From NCBI GenBank assembly GCA_963681505.1, contig OY811977.1:9245007-9309006 (forward strand): 64,000 nucleotides of DNA, in the 5' to 3' direction. The first letter of the stretch is position 1. Every line of letters starts with the position of its first letter. The notes beneath the pieces are model-generated. The model was not told where the DNA came from and searched no databases. It was given only the letters and a program-made list of their open reading frames with translations. Positions 12,250 through 22,778 of the stretch are shown piece after piece. A program made the translations under genes and the position numbers. The stretch is from Eunapius fragilis. Its lineage: Eukaryota > Porifera > Demospongiae > Spongillida > Spongillidae.

Positions 12250-13435
12250 CCACGCGATCAGCGACCATCATTCACCGACAGATAATCCCGCGGGCAGAAA
12301 TCCGAACCATTACAAAACCAGATTGATAGTCAGCACGCGACCAACAAAATGCGAAGTATGGGCTACGACCAACTAGGATCACGATGTATTACTTCTGTAA
12401 ATCCTTCCATAAACAAGTATGGTGCTGCTCAAAACCATGATAGCACACCAAATTTTTACCAGCTCGGCTCCCGCGAGATTGTTAGCGCATTCGCCATGAT
12501 TTTTTTTACGCAAGCACCAGATATTTTTTCCCCTCACTTTCATTGAATTCTTGGGCCATTTTTTAATGTGCTGGAGGTCAATGAGTTGTGATTCTCATCA
12601 CATGCAATTCTCCACCGTGTATTAATACGTCAAAACCGCCTTAATTAAATATCAGTTCTTTGCTCCCGGGCCGCGAGAAACCTACCGCATCGCACAAATC
12701 ACAAGTATTGTACGCTATAAACATATGCTGTCTCCCTCCCAGAAGCATTACTTGACAAAAATGTACAAACACTCCATATATCCCTCATATGTACTAATTG
12801 ATTCGTACCGCTCGTCGTATGGGGTGGGGCCGAGGTGGTGGTGTTAAGGCGAAAAAGACGGCCCAAGGTTCGAAATTTAATATAACTATTATTAAAGCCG
12901 CGATATCAGTTAAAACTTTTTGTCTTGATTTTTGCTTACGTTGATTAATTGTAGAGCAATGATCGAAGCAAATTCAGACTAATTTTCTTAAGCTATTTGT
13001 TTGAGATCATTTATAATTCAAATTAAAATAAAGCAAGATGACCGCCGATGAATGGGCAATTTCTCCATGTCAATTATAAAGACCTACCTCAATATTTATT
13101 TCAAGCTGCCTCAGTAATAAAAAAATACTGCACCCGCTACATAGAGTGATAAACATTTGATTGGCCGGTATTTTGCCTCCAAACATGGCTGCCGTTGACA
13201 TCCACTATAAGCATGGCGGCTGTAACTTATTTTTGTGGACCGTGGCTCCTGGGCTGTACGTGTGCACTGAAGCAGGCTCACAGTATGGGATTAGGACAGA
13301 CTGTGGATGCACGTCATGCACAAGCTGCAGCTACATGAATAAATTATATATGATTGTACTAGAACCATCACATGCACAGTAATATAGTTTTAAGTCCGCA
13401 ATGCATATATGGCTACGTGTATTTGGAACACCAAA
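12250..13435. other. No gene seen; 3' flank of R1
   Basis: AT-rich sequence with only short frames. It is the downstream flank of the minus-strand gene ending at 13,436. Confidence 0.45.
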
Positions 13436-16417
13436 TCACGAGGTGCTTGTTTGTAATACATAGTCTGTAGAGCCAGCGACTGGGACATGGTAGGTTGTAA
13501 GCTTCAGTCTCTTTTCACCGGAGAGCTCGATAAGAGTAGTGGCCGGAGCACTGATGGGAGCAGCAGTGTGAAGGTAGCTGGTCTGATGAGGAGAGATGGA
13601 ATGTGCTCGCAAGTACTTTTTGACATAATGATTACAATGATGGTGCAGTAACGGAACAACCAGGACCACCATAATGGTGGTCCCATTTATAAGCAGCACA
13701 GAGATAACCAAAATATGAACAAGTGCTGTTATAATGACCCTTTCTTGCAATAGAGAAATTTGCTGTTCAATCAGTGCCACTGTAACCAGAAGATGGAACA
13801 AAACAACCATGTCAATTCGGTTGAGATTCATTTTGTCGTATGGCCTCACACACTGGAGCAGTATGCACAGTGCACTAAGCATGAGTTCATATGCCAGCAG
13901 GTACCTGGGACTACTTTCAAACATACCAACAAATACCAACCAGAAGGCAAAATACATTACAGAAAACCACTCACGGTTATTTTTGTAGCTTGAGAGAAGT
14001 CCAGGAAAGAGAGCGGTCTTGAGAACATTTCCCTTAAAGGGCAACAGAGACACCACAAAGATCACACAGCAGGGGAAGACAAACAGTGTGAGGAGGAGCA
14101 CAGCTATGATGAACAGAGGTAGGTGTGGCCCTGAAAGGTACACCAAGTCTGACTGAAGCATCACACGCAATGAACCAAGCAATCCAACGTGATTGTACAT
14201 GAGAATGGTAATGGAGGTGGAGGCTATTGTCCACACTGGCCACAGGAGGAGGATGCCAATGGACTGTGGCAGTAAGGGTTTGCGGTGACTAGGGCACAAG
14301 AGGCTGACACCACCTGCAATGCACAGCATAACTAATTCAACTGCAGGCCCTAAATAGTAGAAAGCATATTTTTCCAATGGTCCCAAAGAAGGAAAGAAGC
14401 ATACTGGTATTTCTCCAAATATATCTACAACAGGGAGACAGATGGATCTCATTACGGATATCAGGATTCTCAGCACCTTGTACTGTGGCATGTACGCAAA
14501 AGGAAAACAGCCAATCACATGAAGGTATAGAAAGGAGCTGTACAAGTAGCTAAGCTGACTCAAGTTGCCTAGTTTGGTTAAAACTGAAACAAGCCAAATA
14601 ACAGCCAATGATTTTATGAGGTGGACAATGATGGATGCCATGAGAATACCGACTGAAGAGCCAGCAGGACAACTACTGACACACTGCAGAGGGTAGTGTG
14701 TGAAGTAGTAACCATCTCTGCATCCTCTACAGAGAAGTCCACCGTGATTTGTTGGACACTGGTCATCAGGGTACTCACTGAGAAGCCTAAAAGAAGGCTT
14801 ACCTTTGATTAGACAGGATTGCTGTTGAGGAAAGCAATATGGTTGTTTACATGGTATGACCATAAAGACATCATTTTCTGATCCAACCCAATACTCATTC
14901 TCAATACAGAAAGCTCCATAGCCTACAGAGCAGATTAGATGAGCATTTCCGGATATTGGTGTAATACACTCACAGGAATGTGTCAGATTGTTGTAAAATG
15001 TTAGAAATGGTGGACATTTTTGAACAGTAAAGGATATTGAGGCTTCAGCAGCAGGACCTTTATTGCAGGTAAAGGTGATGGAGATGTTCCAATCATGCTG
15101 TGATATGGCAGGGTCAGCATCAGTTCTGATCTGCAGTGTGGAGTTGACATTGTCTGAGGTATAAAGAAGTACTGATGACTGTGACAGGGACACGATGGGA
15201 CAAAACAACTGAACTTCATATCGAGGGTCATTGCAAGGGATATTTGATTGTTCTACATCATTATTCATAACTGTCATCGAAGTGTTGGCTGAACAAATCG
15301 CTGCTTGTTTAAAATAGTCCACAATCGTGACATTGAGTATAATGTCCCTCCCTGGATAAACTCCGATGTCTACAGGCAACCGTATCGAGGCATTCGTGGC
15401 TGCTGTGGTAAGTACAAGGTCACCAGAATCAGACGAAAGGTTGTACGAAACATTATCAATGACGCAATCACCAGGGTTGCCATCAATGTATACAACTGTC
15501 TGACCATATTTTCGTGTATTATTCCGAAAGACAAAATTAGGATATCCAATGGAAGTATTGAGAAGTGGACACACCATATCTTCTACATACACAGCACTGC
15601 CGTACTGAGCAAAATTTTCCGCAAACAACACGGTGGCGTTGCCATTAGCGATTACTCGTGAGTGCGTCATCCTTACTGCACCCCCTAAGCGTCCAAACCC
15701 ATCCTCAAATGTAATGTTGCCTTTTATTTGAAGCACACTCCTCACAATCCAAAGGGTAGTTACCGTCGTTCTACTAACAAATACGGAGTCCTTTATTGAA
15801 AGCTTTGTCATGGTCGCTTCATTCGTCATAACAAAGCATGCATCTTTGGAGTAGGACCCAGAAAAGAGGAAATGAGTCTCTGTCATAGCAACGTCGTTTG
15901 TGTTTTCGATATAGATGCCCCTACTGGACAGAAATTGGCATGCTGAAATATCGTATCTCACGAGCCCAATGGCATGGGGACCAGAGCAATTGACGATGTT
16001 AATCGATTCCCATTGGATAGATACCGAAGAGTTGGAGGAGGATGCTAGGGTCAGGCTTCCGTTGGAGGTGCAAATAACGTTGGGAACAGCAGAGCCGTTG
16101 ATTTTAGATCCTTTAATGCGCAAGTTCAAGTCGCAGACGAACGTGTAGTTTGCGGGATCGATGGTGGAATTATACCTTGATTCAATATTAACGATGACGT
16201 CAGATGGTGATTCGTAGCAGGTGAGCGCCGTTAGGACGTATCCCAGAGAAAGGCAGGGGGCGGAACCAGTAATACACTGTGGTACGTCCGTACCGTTTTG
16301 CCCAACAGAGATTTCCTCAATAGGTCGGCAAGTCGTTATGAACGAGAGCACAATACCACAGGCAATGTGTAGCGAGAGGGATGAATGACACGGAGGTTTC
16401 ATAACAGGAGCAGACAC
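13436..16417 (-). CDS. R1: type A multi-pass receptor-like protein, single exon
   Basis: 993 codons without introns. Residues ~10-30 are a signal peptide (SLHIACGIVLSFITTC). Residues ~35-330 carry many N-glycosylation sites and a beta-helix-like pattern (GNITF, LGGAVRMTHSRV, NFAQYGSAVYVED). A strand-rich part follows, then a Cys-rich stalk (~475-585) with CECITP and an EGF-like GGLLCRGCRDGYYF motif. About nine hydrophobic helices lie at ~590-925, and the last ~65 residues are a cytoplasmic tail with Tyr residues (TTYHVP, TDYVL). It is nearly identical to R3 and R5 up to about residue 800, then its last helices and tail are quite different. It is divergent from R2. The family is uncharacterised; an adhesion or recognition receptor is an inference from architecture. 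Confidence 0.85.
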   Translation of the reverse strand: MSAPVMKPPCHSSLSLHIACGIVLSFITTCRPIEEISVGQNGTDVPQCITGSAPCLSLGYVLTALTCYESPSDVIVNIESRYNSTIDPANYTFVCDLNLRIKGSKINGSAVPNVICTSNGSLTLASSSNSSVSIQWESINIVNCSGPHAIGLVRYDISACQFLSSRGIYIENTNDVAMTETHFLFSGSYSKDACFVMTNEATMTKLSIKDSVFVSRTTVTTLWIVRSVLQIKGNITFEDGFGRLGGAVRMTHSRVIANGNATVLFAENFAQYGSAVYVEDMVCPLLNTSIGYPNFVFRNNTRKYGQTVVYIDGNPGDCVIDNVSYNLSSDSGDLVLTTAATNASIRLPVDIGVYPGRDIILNVTIVDYFKQAAICSANTSMTVMNNDVEQSNIPCNDPRYEVQLFCPIVSLSQSSVLLYTSDNVNSTLQIRTDADPAISQHDWNISITFTCNKGPAAEASISFTVQKCPPFLTFYNNLTHSCECITPISGNAHLICSVGYGAFCIENEYWVGSENDVFMVIPCKQPYCFPQQQSCLIKGKPSFRLLSEYPDDQCPTNHGGLLCRGCRDGYYFTHYPLQCVSSCPAGSSVGILMASIIVHLIKSLAVIWLVSVLTKLGNLSQLSYLYSSFLYLHVIGCFPFAYMPQYKVLRILISVMRSICLPVVDIFGEIPVCFFPSLGPLEKYAFYYLGPAVELVMLCIAGGVSLLCPSHRKPLLPQSIGILLLWPVWTIASTSITILMYNHVGLLGSLRVMLQSDLVYLSGPHLPLFIIAVLLLTLFVFPCCVIFVVSLLPFKGNVLKTALFPGLLSSYKNNREWFSVMYFAFWLVFVGMFESSPRYLLAYELMLSALCILLQCVRPYDKMNLNRIDMVVLFHLLVTVALIEQQISLLQERVIITALVHILVISVLLINGTTIMVVLVVPLLHHHCNHYVKKYLRAHSISPHQTSYLHTAAPISAPATTLIELSGEKRLKLTTYHVPVAGSTDYVLQTSTS

Positions 16418-18219
16418 CTGCAGGAGTTTTGGCTAAACTGTACACACCCACATGTGCACGGGAACACAGGAATGCTCGTTACGTCAACTTTACACTTTGC
16501 AATGGTGTTACTGTAATGTCAACTACCTGATGGTTGCATTGATACAAATTTTACTCCAATCCGGATATCCTTGATTAAAAAACTCTCAACTACACCAATT
16601 AATTTTTTGTCACACTTATATATACGCACCAATATTGTTGCTCCATATGCGCGTCACATTTAAAAAAAAAGACTTCCATTATCCTATAGGCCTTACGCAC
16701 AAATCGATGTATTTTTGATTGGATTAACCGTATGCCCAGTACTTGTGTATTGAAGCCATAGGTGTTTTTTTGATATTGGGGAATACCGTAAATCCAATTC
16801 AAGGTAACTAAACGAAATTCATTGCTATATGAAGGTAGGCGGAGTAGGCTTGACGTACGGACAATTCAGCCTATACACTCCAGGAGCCACTCGCGAAAGA
16901 GTTAGGTTACAGCCGCCATGTTGTGTGGATGTCTAAAACGGCAGCAAATATGCATGTTTGCCGGGAGAAAAAGTGCTTTAATAGCACTGCTGTATAATAG
17001 AGCTGGAGAGTCTGTAGATCTTTATAATTCATATGGAAAATTAGTCTGAATTCGCTGGTAGTTTTCATTGCGTTACAATTAAGCAATGTTAAGATGTATT
17101 TTATCCCCTCGAAAAAGAAATCAAGACAAATAATTTCGGCTTTAATAACCACACATAGCAAGTTATTGTTATTTTTCGAACCTTGAGCGGTTTATACTTC
17201 TTTTTCGCATCAATTAGTACATATACATTTATGAGTGTGTACAATTTTGTCGAAGCGAACAGAAGCCATTTTTCAAATAGGGAGGCATGCATGTATGGCA
17301 TGCATGTATTCACTGTACGAGCTCTATGTTCCGTTCGGGAGCAAATAAACAGATATTTAAGGTTTAGACGTAACAGACGACGGAATATTCACTTATCCCA
17401 TTGACTTCGCTGGCGTACATTAGAAAAAATGGCCAACAATTCAATGGAGCGCAAACGGTGAAGGGTAAAACTGGTGAAAAGGGTTGAACTAAAAAACTAT
17501 CGGGAGCAAGCTGGAACGTTTTGGTATTGAGCAGACAGCTAGTTGGGCGTAGCCCGACTACCGCGTTTGGTATTTTTACCCGACCAAAGCGCGGCAGTCG
17601 GGCCACGCCGCCCCATACTTGTCTACGGAAAGATTTAATATGTCGTGATCAGAAGCCACAAATTCATTCCTTTTGTTGACCGTGATGCGCATCTGAAATT
17701 GTCTTCCATAGCAGTCTCAAACCTATCTAATAATATTTTAATAACGAAACCATTATTTGCAGTGTGATCAGGTCTATCTAAGGGCTACAAGCATGGTCTG
17801 ACAGTTTTTATAGAGCACTACCACGCGCGGCGCGCCTACACACCTACGCACATACCTCATACTTCGCTACGTAAAATATTAATATATTAACCATGCGCGT
17901 GAGCTGAATACCCTAGCTGTCCATCCTATTATCTCGTCTTACAAAAAAATAAAATAAAAATAAAAATTTATCTCGTATTTGCAATATTACTTTCACTTGC
18001 ACTGCACTCCTGTAAAAAGAAGCACTGAAAATGTACTAGGCTACTAGCCATGATGTTGTTATGTAATGCGAGCACACTGTGAACACGTAATCAAAATTTA
18101 GCTGTCTCATCCCCCATATATAATTATGCCAACGAATTAAATAACGCATCCTGTCCGATCTGTTCGAATACTGCGGCAAAACAGCTTACGTATATACGCT
18201 AGGCTACGGAAAAGGGACA
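16418..18219. promoter_or_regulatory. Divergent intergenic region between R1 and R2
   Basis: The two genes are head to head, 1.8 kb apart, so both promoters must lie here. I could not place TATA boxes or start sites with confidence. The region holds the hairpin at 17,545 and no convincing gene. Confidence 0.4.
17545..17609. repeat. Perfect-looking ~26-bp-stem hairpin
   Basis: Bases 17,546-17,571 (starting ggcgtagcccgactaccgcg) pair with 17,583-17,609 with two mismatches and one bulge, leaving an 11-base loop. The stem is GC-rich within an AT-rich region. It could be an RNA hairpin or the remnant of a small fold-back element. Confidence 0.55.
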
Positions 18220-21042
18220 ATGCGACACATCACAGCTCTGATGCTATACTCGCTTGCACACGTCTGCGGGTCTTTTGACATTTCCATCTCTGACAATGGC
18301 ACGGACTCCGTCACCTGCTTGAACGACCAGAACGGGTCTGTATCATGTCGCTCAATGGACTACGTCATGCAGTCACTAGGTGACGGTAACTACAGTTCAA
18401 CTTCGGTGGCAGTCACCCTATTTAATGACCAGTACACGACGAAGCCGAATTACATTCTCGCCAGCAACTTGACATTGCTAATTAAGGGCAACCAGCAAAT
18501 CAATATTATGTGTTCGAACTATAGCATCTCGTTCGCTTCAACGCAAGGATACGTTTCCATGGAGAGATTGACTTTCGAGCAATGTTCAGGTCCTCACGGC
18601 TTTGGGCTTACCTTACTGCGCTTTTACGACGTCACCATGACAGGCAGTAAAGGAATAGGAATTATTGGTACCACTTTTGTGAAATTTATGTCCAGTGGCT
18701 TCAGTTTCGTTCAGCCATATTCTAGAGAAGCTAGCCTCGTTATCTCCCACGGACAGCCAGCTGGTACAACAGTATTCATCAGCGACAGTACTTTTACTAG
18801 CTACTGCACAGGGCCCACGACTATCTGGGTAACCAATGGAAACATACAAATACGAGGAAATATCACCATTGCCAATAGCACGGGTTATCTCGGTGGAGCA
18901 GTGAGACTCACAAGGTCGCAGGTGATCGCAGTAGGAAATGCCTCCGTCATCTTTGATCACAACTTTGCTCAGTACGGCAGTGCAGTGTACATGGAGGACA
19001 TGTCGTGCCCGCTCCTCAACACATCCAGCGCTGCCCTTAGCGTTAAAACCATCAACTCAAAGCATTCGTGCGTGTACATAGCTAACCCAACTAACCTCAG
19101 CACCTGCCTGTCTCCCACATCTTTCTTAAATCACTTAGGAAACAGCTCAGACTGCACAATAAGTACTTCAGCTACCAGCCTCTCTGTAAAGATGGATGCC
19201 AAGTTTGTGGTAATTCCTGGAAAGGACATAATAATGAACCTACTCATCACTGATTACTTCCAGAACAGGGCAACTTGTGAGGGGTCAGTCTACATTAACC
19301 AGCCCTACGGAGCAATGACATACTGCAATACTGCAGTGGACTCCATACATTTGTCATGTCCCTTATATGTACCCCAGAATCAGTTAACAGTGTTGGCTTC
19401 AGCGGAGGGATGGAACTCAACAGCCCAGGTACAGAGTGAGGTGGAGCCTAGCAACACAACCAGTAACATAAGCATCACATTAAGATGTGAAGGTGAGGGT
19501 GGACCAAATGGTTCTGTTTCATTTCAACTTCAAAAATGTCCAGTCTTTATAATGCAGTTTAACGATACCACGCATACTTGTGAGTGCATCTCCCCAAATG
19601 TTGGGAAAGAAAACTATATGTGTTCAGTGAACTATGGTGTTGCATGCATTCAATCAGGATACTGGAGAGGCTGGGACCAGAACCAGTCTGTGGTGATACC
19701 ATGCCTCTCCTGCAAGGCAAGTGTTCTGCCTTGTCCCCTGACCACAGACACATCCTTTCGTCTTCTCAGTGAGCAGCCAGATAATCAGTGCTCTGGAAAC
19801 AAGGCTGGTCTTTTGTGTTCCAGGTGCAAAGATGGCTACTACTTTTCTTTCCCACCACTTCGATGCATTGTAGATAATAACTGCTCAACATCACACTCTT
19901 TTGGATTATTAACTGTGACAACCGTTTTTGAATTTGCAAAGTCCATCGTCATATTCTTAGTGGTGAGCAATAAACTTGGAGCTATTTTTGGTCAAGATAC
20001 CAGATCACATGGAGTGGGGTACTTCTTTAGTTCGCTATTCTACATGGCTTCCATTGGACGCCTGCCAATACTTACTCTTCCTCAGTTCTATGTCCTCAAG
20101 CTGATCGTCCAAGTATTTAGGACAATCACCCACTTACCCTTAGATATCTTTGGTGAGATTAGATGGTGCTTCTTTCCGTCACTAGGCGCTCTTGGCATCT
20201 TTGCTTTCCAATTCCTTGGGCCTGTGGTTGTGGGGATCATGTCTTTGGTGGCATATATCTTCGTGTGTCTTTGCCCAAAGGTCCTCTCGAAATTTCATCC
20301 CTCCCCAATGCAGTCCATCAGCCTCCTTGTCCTCTTCACATTCTGGTCCCTTGCCTCCACTTCTATTAACATTCTACAATTCACTATGGTTGGGCAGAAT
20401 GTGAGGGTCCAGGTGCAACCTGACCTTCCCTACTTCACTGGGCTACACTTACCTCTAGCCGTCATATCCATAATGTTTTTACTATTCCTTGTATTCCCAT
20501 TGGTCACATTTTTGATGTTCTCACAATTTCTCTGGAAATGTGTAAACCTTAGTAAGATTAAACCATTGCTAGATGAGTTCCAATCCTGCTATAAGAAGTC
20601 CTATAGGTGGTATCCTACCATCTATTTCATAGCTTGGCTGCTTATCGTTGCTGTGAGCAATCTGGCATCGTACCTTACAATATATTTCATTGTGTTCCTC
20701 ACTCTCTGTGTCTTGTTTGCCACCTTTCAACCGTATGAGGTGTGGTGGCTCAATGCCATGGACATGCTGCTGTTGCTGGACCTCCTCGTGATGACCTTGC
20801 TCCTTCTCCAGCAGACCTTAGTGACTGCAGAGAACAAGGTCATCACAGGTGTGGTGTACTTGCTGGTGTTGTTACCGTTTGTGTTCTTCACAATCGGCAT
20901 CTTCATCCTCTTTGCCACACAGTGTGGGTGCAAGAACTGCTATAATAGGCAAAGTGAACAGCTGATCGAAATTCCCGTGAATAGACAGGTAGAACATGAT
21001 GATGACTATAGTCGTTGGCGAGATACTATTATTAATTACTAA
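18220..21042 (+). CDS. R2: type B multi-pass receptor-like protein, single exon
   Basis: 940 codons, no introns. The ATG at 18,220 directly starts a signal peptide (ITALMLYSLAHVCGS). The glycosylated ectodomain has SMERLTFEQCSGPHGFGL, LGGAVRLTRSQV and NFAQYGSAVYMEDM, the same beta-helix signature as type A. The stalk has CECISPNVGKENY, RLLSEQPDNQC and GLLCSRCKDGYYF. About nine membrane helices span residues ~558-900, with a late QPYEVWWLNAMDM motif that also occurs in type A (WPYRDEWLNRMDM). The tail is ~40 residues and acidic. Residues 1-110 are diverged from R6 while the centre is nearly identical, which is mosaic. Function is unknown. Confidence 0.85.
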   Translation: MRHITALMLYSLAHVCGSFDISISDNGTDSVTCLNDQNGSVSCRSMDYVMQSLGDGNYSSTSVAVTLFNDQYTTKPNYILASNLTLLIKGNQQINIMCSNYSISFASTQGYVSMERLTFEQCSGPHGFGLTLLRFYDVTMTGSKGIGIIGTTFVKFMSSGFSFVQPYSREASLVISHGQPAGTTVFISDSTFTSYCTGPTTIWVTNGNIQIRGNITIANSTGYLGGAVRLTRSQVIAVGNASVIFDHNFAQYGSAVYMEDMSCPLLNTSSAALSVKTINSKHSCVYIANPTNLSTCLSPTSFLNHLGNSSDCTISTSATSLSVKMDAKFVVIPGKDIIMNLLITDYFQNRATCEGSVYINQPYGAMTYCNTAVDSIHLSCPLYVPQNQLTVLASAEGWNSTAQVQSEVEPSNTTSNISITLRCEGEGGPNGSVSFQLQKCPVFIMQFNDTTHTCECISPNVGKENYMCSVNYGVACIQSGYWRGWDQNQSVVIPCLSCKASVLPCPLTTDTSFRLLSEQPDNQCSGNKAGLLCSRCKDGYYFSFPPLRCIVDNNCSTSHSFGLLTVTTVFEFAKSIVIFLVVSNKLGAIFGQDTRSHGVGYFFSSLFYMASIGRLPILTLPQFYVLKLIVQVFRTITHLPLDIFGEIRWCFFPSLGALGIFAFQFLGPVVVGIMSLVAYIFVCLCPKVLSKFHPSPMQSISLLVLFTFWSLASTSINILQFTMVGQNVRVQVQPDLPYFTGLHLPLAVISIMFLLFLVFPLVTFLMFSQFLWKCVNLSKIKPLLDEFQSCYKKSYRWYPTIYFIAWLLIVAVSNLASYLTIYFIVFLTLCVLFATFQPYEVWWLNAMDMLLLLDLLVMTLLLLQQTLVTAENKVITGVVYLLVLLPFVFFTIGIFILFATQCGCKNCYNRQSEQLIEIPVNRQVEHDDDYSRWRDTIINY

Positions 21043-21209
21043 TAATAGTTAAAGGCTTACATAATGATGATTAGTGTGTGACTAATGGAGATCTTAGCCT
21101 ATTGTTTTCTGTTACTGCAATGCACTCTTCACCACAAGTTGTGTACAATTTCTAACAATGTAATTATAATTATGTTATATTTCACAGTTGTTCTCAGTCT
21201 CACAGGTAC

Positions 21210-21295
21210 GTGCATACACACATGTGCACACCCACACACACATACACACGCATATACACATACACCAGCACACATACTTGCACACACACACAATC
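21210..21295. repeat. CA-rich microsatellite in the R2 3' flank
   Basis: A degenerate (CA)n tract with 'catatacacatacaccagcac'. The same tract occurs at 38,102-38,165, where it is the deletion junction of the R4 pseudogene. Confidence 0.7.
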
Positions 21296-21639
21296 AGAAG
21301 GAGGATTGGGTGCATACACAACAATCTAGAAAGTTGTAAAAGTTAGATTTTGGGAATTCTTTTGAGTGGGTTGTATTCAGAATGTAGATATTTAGTTTTT
21401 CAAGAATAACTGCATTCATTTCGTATTGCCAACACCATACTAATCAAATGCATTAATACTTAAAATATGCTTAACTGCTTCAGTTCATACGAAGTTTGTA
21501 AAATGATTTGTAATTGAACGTTTTGGTTTCCTGAAGCAGAGCAGTGATTTCGAGACTCCAGAATGGTTTGATCATCACCTCTCATGTCCTAAAAGCAATT
21601 CCGCTGGATGGTTCTAATTTAACCCGGACACTTCTAGCT

Positions 21640-22240
21640 ACTGGTATTGGAATCTGCTGCGGGCTGGTGTTCCATATCCATGCATTATATGGATGAACGA
21701 ATCGAACCACCATGCTGAAAGAGAATGCATCGGTGCTGTCTTTCAATTATACACTGGCTAATTCTGTTTTGCGTCTTAATTTACACTTTGATGGTCAGAT
21801 ATTCAAAATTTCCCATTGAGAATGTATGGGAGGGATCCTACCTTCATTCACATCCTAAAACCATGCCGATGTCTGGATAATGAATCAAACCATCTAATCG
21901 AAAGAGGGTGAATCAGTGCTTTCTTTCAACCATATTATAACTTATTCTGCTTTGCGCCTTAATTTACACCTTGAATGGTCAGATATTCAACATTTCCCAT
22001 TGAGAATGTATGGGAGGGAACCTACTTTTCAATCGCATCCTAAAGCCATACCGATGTCTGGATGAATGAATTGAAACATCTTAGAGAAAGAGGATGTCTT
22101 TCAACCATACACTGACTTGTGCCTTAATTTACCATGATGCAGATAGTCAAATTTTCCCATCGAGAATGTATGGGAGGGAACCTAGTCTTCAATTGCATCC
22201 TGAAAGAAATGCTGGTCTGGGTACGAGACTTTCATACTGT
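21640..22240. repeat. ~184-bp tandem repeat, about three copies
   Basis: The landmark 'tcccattgagaatgtatggg' recurs at 21,811, 21,995 and 22,155 (in the third copy 'cgagaatg'). Each unit also has 'cgatgtctgga', 'ctttcaa..atacactg' and 'cttaatttaca'. The homologous array at 38,510-39,290 has about four copies. Confidence 0.75.
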
Positions 22241-22532
22241 AGGTCTATAATACTGTACCTAAGAGCCCTAATTCATAAGTCATTATCGTTTCTAAGACAT
22301 TATCGACCTCCACCTGATCTCGATGACATGATGCATGTAGTGAGGTGCATCATGATTCCCGCGGCATAGAAATAGCACCAGTGTTCACATTTGGAATGGC
22401 TGTCTACGATCGTTTTGTGCTCATTGATGAATGCATGCATGTACAGAAATTGTGGACATACTGATTTTCAAACCGAGTAGTAGGAAGGTTTGTCTCGGCC
22501 CCAGACCCTAGAACGTCCCAGCGTAGGGCCGA

Positions 22533-22700
22533 TGTCGGAGGATTCAGTGACCCCCTAGATTGGTGACCCCCCGGTCACACTGTCCTAGGATTTGGTGACT
22601 CCCGGTCACCCAGTCCTAGTATTTAGTGACCCCAGGGGTCATGATATCCTAGGATATGGTGACCTTCTACGGGATTTCGTGACCCCCACAGGATTGTAGT
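22533..22700. repeat. Left terminal region with sub-terminal repeats
   Basis: After the terminal TGTCGGAGGATT come about five units built on a 'ccta(g/t)gat(t)..gtgacc' core, spaced about 25-35 bases apart. The right end (about 25,805-25,938) has matching units in the opposite orientation. Such arrays are likely transposase-binding sites. Confidence 0.65.
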
Positions 22701-22778
22701 ACTTGGCGTGCAACACTAGTTTAGTTTAAAACCATTCTCATGCCTGCGTGCCTTTATCGTGTTAATGCACATGTCAAA

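Noticed and set aside
13504-15661. Frames overlapping R1 on the plus strand
   Set aside because: They are antisense shadows of a long, clearly coding gene.
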